Positions 61,106 through 64,000 of a DNA stretch of 64,000 nt are shown here, one piece after another. Below the pieces are notes generated by a model. That model was not told the origin of the DNA and ran no database searches. It was given only the letters and a program-made list of their open reading frames with translations. Location: positions 372,001 through 436,000 of the forward strand of contig NC_090165.1 in the NCBI RefSeq assembly GCF_017916325.1. Direction: 5' to 3'. The stretch's first letter is position 1. Each line of letters begins with the position of its first letter. The position numbers were made by a program, and so were the translations under genes. This stretch comes from Leishmania martiniquensis (taxonomy: Eukaryota > Euglenozoa > Kinetoplastea > Trypanosomatida > Trypanosomatidae).

Positions 61106-61919
61106 TGGGCATTCGGGCATGTACAGAGGGCATTTACTGCAGGCATTCTTAGTTTCGTGCCTTTACGCGCGCACACACACTCGCCTGCCCCTGCTCCTCT
61201 CGCCGCTTTTGGGGCACATGTGAGTGGGGTGATTGGGTCGGGTGCAGCAGCGCAGCCAAGACACGATAGGTGAAGAGGATCGCGTGTGCGTGTGCGTATG
61301 CGTGTAAAGGGAGAAGGTGATCACGATGTAGTTGCCTCCACTGAGGCGGATCGCGAAGGATCTGCGGTCGTGCCCAAGACATGAGGGATGCGGACAGGAC
61401 GCACTCGACCCAAAGGCAGTCGACAAAGAAGCAAGTCTGCACACGGACGCCGTGCGCCCACGATGTTTCTCATGAATAGCTTGCACGGGGGCGTGTCACT
61501 AGCCGCACACATGGGCCAGAAGGCGGAAGCGGGAGCGCTCGCCCCCACCTTCCCCCTTCCCCCGCCGCTGCAAGGTGCCGCTGGAGGGGGTGGGCGGAAA
61601 GGGGTGCGGATGCCTTGAGGTTCCATCCGGGCAGAGCGCTGCTTCCTTCAAGGCATCGGTCCTCTCTTTGGGCACTCTCACCTGACCCCCAGCGTGTCTG
61701 CTCTTCTCCGTTGTACACCCCCTTTTCCTTTCTTTTGGCCGCCGTGGCTTTGCTTTGCGGGGAAGGATATCCATGGAAGCGTGCTGATTGGCTGGTGGCT
61801 GCTGCACGGTCATCTGCGCCATCGTAGGTGCCATCACTAGCCGTGTCGAAGCCGCTACCCTCTCCTACCCTTCCCCCTTCCACACTCACACACTCACACG
61901 CAGAAGAGGGGGAGGGGTA
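61106..61919. other. Spacer, no gene seen
   Basis: About 0.8 kb between the HOOK-like gene and VPS41. A (CA)n tract lies near 61882-61901. No coding frame supported. Confidence 0.55.
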
Positions 61920-61971
61920 CTTTGTGCTGCTCTCGTTTTCTTTAATACCTTTACTGGTTACACATTCTGAG
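61920..61971 (+). promoter_or_regulatory. Trans-splice acceptor of VPS41
   Basis: T/C-rich run followed by the first AG at 61970-61971. No ATG before 62048. Confidence 0.55.
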
Positions 61972-62047
61972 CAAAGGCACTTTCACAGATTCGCACGCAC
62001 GGGCAGGGACGCGCGTACGCATATATACGTGCCCCTCTTCAGCCCAG

Positions 62048-64000
62048 ATGAAGCGTGACGACAACAACGGCAGCGTCAGTGCAATTCCGTCGCTTCCATC
62101 GCCGTCACCAGCTTCTGTTGAAGATACTGGTCACACGCACATTCGCAAAGCTGCATCCGCATCACAGTGCGATGGTGACGACGAATCCCACACGGGCAGC
62201 AGAGGCAGCAGTAGCGCTCACCCTTCTCACCACACGATCGAGAAGGGAGAGGGTTCTCACCGTCGCACTACTCACCGTGCTGCCCCCGGTGAAGGCGGCG
62301 GCGGCGGCGATGACGTGAAGGACACAGAGGACGGCAGCTACACGAGCTGCTATGGGTACGACAGTGACTACGACGAGGGGAATGGGAGTTGTGTTGACAG
62401 CGGCAGCGGCTGCGGTAGTGGCGGCGCCGATGATGGCCGATCCTCGAAGGCGGCCTCTGCCCCGCCGCAGGAGGATCTCTTGCGATTTCTCAGCTTCACG
62501 GTCGACGAGGCGGCTCTGAAGGATCACCGACTGATGGCAATGGAGGCGTTTCGCCAAATCCTTGTGATCGGCACGAACCAGGGCACTGTCGCTGTGGTCG
62601 ATCCTTCATCTGGAAGACTCAGGGAGGTGTACACAAATCATCACGAGCCGATCTGCGATGTTGACTGCACTCTCAACGAGCTCTACATTGCCGCATGCGA
62701 CAAGGCTGGGTACGTTACGATTCAGTGCCGCCGCGATGTAAAGGATGTTTGGATGGCAGAGCTGAGCGGCCCGATCGAGTCCGTCGCCTTGCATCCGCTG
62801 TATCACAAGATGGACAGCTCCCCAATGGTGTGTGGCGGGGCGACGAAGGTTCTTCTGCTTACCAAAGGTGTGCTGTGGAGCAACAGCCGACGCGTCACGA
62901 CTCTGCAGGAAGGACGCGGGCGCATTTACAAGGTCCGGTGGTGCCACACAGCTGCGATTGATGTGGTCGCATGGCTATCCGAAGCGGAGCTCACCCTCTA
63001 CGATGCAAAGAACGAGGCCCTGGTGCGTCGCGTTCCGCTACCCGGCCTCACTGCGGAGAACGCTTTGTACCCGCCCACGCTGCGGTGGGAGCACCATTGG
63101 TCGAGAGACCCCGCCACAGCTGCCATCTCGGCGGCAGCGTTACTGTGTGGATGGGGGGATGTGGTGCAGGAAGTCCGGCTGTCCGCCGGCTCGCGCGTCC
63201 GTCGACTGAGCCGCGGCGGCGTCGCCGTGGACGAGGATGGGCTGCCTCGCTCGACTGTGTCGCAAGACAGATGCCAAGACACATCGTCGTCGCCGTCTCC
63301 GCTGCGGGTGGCATCTGGTACCGCTGCACCGACTCAATCTCCGTCATCGACTACCGTTGCTGCCGCAGGTGGGCGCGCGCTGTATGGGATAGAGCTGCGC
63401 ACTCCAGAGCCACTGCGGCCGAGCGCCACCCTGTTCCCCTACCGAGTCTGTGGTATTGCCCCGTATGGACCGCAGCGGTACGTGGTGCTGGCGGCTGTTG
63501 TTGAGTGCGGCAGGGAGGGAGTGATGAAGGACTTGGAAGTGCGCGTGGTGGATCGCGACTCCTTGACAGACGTCTACCGCGGTCGCATGCCCGTCCGCTT
63601 CATTCATCCTTTGCAGCTTCACCTGACCTACCTCCAGCTGCCGCCTTCGCTTGCACCCCAATCAGCGTCACCAAGCCACCTCGCCGTGCCACCAGATCCG
63701 TTGGCGCCGTCTCCCATGACTCAGTACTTCATCCTCTCCGTCGACACCATGGTGAAGGCGATGCCGTCAGATGTCGATGACCGCGTCGAATTCCTCTTGC
63801 GCTCAGGTCAGTTTGAGCAGGCCTACCGGTACGCTGCGACATATGCGCGCCAGCTGCGGCGGCACGTTCTGGGGAACGTCGGAGAGCAGTGGCTCATGCA
63901 TCTATTTCGCAACCGCAACACGGAGGAGGGGGCATTGCTGAAGATTATTGAGCTACTCCCCGAGCTCGTCCCGCGTGACAACAGCGCTCTGTGGGAGCAG
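62048..64000 (+). CDS. VPS41: VPS41, HOPS complex subunit (5' part)
   Basis: The open frame runs from the ATG at 62048 to the window end without a stop, giving 651 residues of a longer protein. VPS41 is the HOPS tethering subunit that bridges endosomes, AP-3 vesicles and lysosomes. Residues 1-140 are a Ser/Gly/Asp-rich extension with an acidic patch, longer than in animal VPS41. A beta-propeller follows from about 150: LVIGTNQGTVAVVDPSSG, a SGPIESVALHPLYHK strand pair, VCGGATKVLLLTKGV, LQEGRGRIYKVRW, LYDAKNEALVRRVPLPG and LCGWGDVVQEV, in the same order as in VPS41. After it come YFILSVDTMVKAMPSDVDDR and the helical repeat start VEFLLRSGQFEQAYRYA, where other VPS41 proteins have their clathrin-repeat region. 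The C-terminal CHCR repeats and RING lie outside the window. Confidence 0.92.
   Translation, partial: MKRDDNNGSVSAIPSLPSPSPASVEDTGHTHIRKAASASQCDGDDESHTGSRGSSSAHPSHHTIEKGEGSHRRTTHRAAPGEGGGGGDDVKDTEDGSYTSCYGYDSDYDEGNGSCVDSGSGCGSGGADDGRSSKAASAPPQEDLLRFLSFTVDEAALKDHRLMAMEAFRQILVIGTNQGTVAVVDPSSGRLREVYTNHHEPICDVDCTLNELYIAACDKAGYVTIQCRRDVKDVWMAELSGPIESVALHPLYHKMDSSPMVCGGATKVLLLTKGVLWSNSRRVTTLQEGRGRIYKVRWCHTAAIDVVAWLSEAELTLYDAKNEALVRRVPLPGLTAENALYPPTLRWEHHWSRDPATAAISAAALLCGWGDVVQEVRLSAGSRVRRLSRGGVAVDEDGLPRSTVSQDRCQDTSSSPSPLRVASGTAAPTQSPSSTTVAAAGGRALYGIELRTPEPLRPSATLFPYRVCGIAPYGPQRYVVLAAVVECGREGVMKDLEVRVVDRDSLTDVYRGRMPVRFIHPLQLHLTYLQLPPSLAPQSASPSHLAVPPDPLAPSPMTQYFILSVDTMVKAMPSDVDDRVEFLLRSGQFEQAYRYAATYARQLRRHVLGNVGEQWLMHLFRNRNTEEGALLKIIELLPELVPRDNSALWEQ

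Noticed and set aside
1..64000. tRNA, rRNA, snRNA, spliced-leader or CRISPR loci
   Set aside because: I saw no cloverleaf with A/B boxes, no SL exon sequence and no spaced repeat arrays. C/D or H/ACA snoRNAs cannot be excluded by eye.

Overview
The window looks like nuclear DNA of a trypanosomatid, most likely Leishmania or a close Leishmaniinae relative. The sequence shows long intronless, GC-rich genes, all 18 on the + strand, separated by 0.7 to 4.5 kb of pyrimidine-rich spacer full of (CA/GT)n tracts. Nearly every gene is preceded by a polypyrimidine tract and an AG, with the gene's ATG usually the first ATG after it, as expected for trans-splicing of a polycistronic transcript. No Pol II promoter or strand switch is visible, so this is the interior of one directional gene cluster. 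The 302-residue pyridoxal kinase matches Leishmania PdxK in length and motifs. From memory that gene is on chromosome 30 in L. major; I cannot check synteny or species here.

Layout, left to right: a three-RRM protein with a CID-like C-terminus (1.1-3.7 kb); a 4.5 kb gene-free interval with a near-identical 228-bp direct repeat; importin alpha (8.2-9.8 kb); two small membrane proteins (11.6 and 12.9 kb); a NOM1/Sgd1-type MIF4G-MA3 protein (14.1-16.8 kb); a 1901-residue orphan (17.4-23.1 kb); a DHHC palmitoyltransferase (24.2-26.4 kb); a TMEM107-like transition-zone protein (28.5 kb); a ubiquitin-specific protease (30.1-33.2 kb); SmE (34.5 kb); a TTD14-like P-loop/CYTH protein with a myristoylation signal (35.7-38.5 kb); a ZNF598/Hel2-type RING ligase (40.8-43.0 kb); a SIDER-like element (43.1-43.7 kb); a calcyphosin-like EF-hand protein (44.5 kb); pyridoxal kinase (47.4 kb); a GNAT acetyltransferase (49.2 kb); a 1986-residue armadillo-like giant that may be a divergent rotatin (51.8-57.8 kb); a HOOK-like coiled-coil protein (59.0-61.1 kb); and the 5' part of VPS41 (62.0 kb to the window end).

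As usual in kinetoplastids the neighbours do not form one pathway. There are recurring themes: RNA biology and ribosome quality control (RRM/CID protein, NOM1, SmE, ZNF598), cilium or basal-body biology (TMEM107, possible rotatin, calcyphosin-like) and endosomal or membrane traffic (HOOK, VPS41, DHHC, TTD14). Regulation is expected to be post-transcriptional, so the long spacers, the duplicated 228-bp block and the SIDER-like element are the main regulatory candidates. Many short dinucleotide tracts lie in the spacers; only the longer ones are listed. I see no tRNA, rRNA or CRISPR and no obvious novel defence-type system. The strongest leads are the TMEM107 homologue, the RRM-plus-CID architecture, the rotatin-like giant and the 228-bp duplicated structured repeat.
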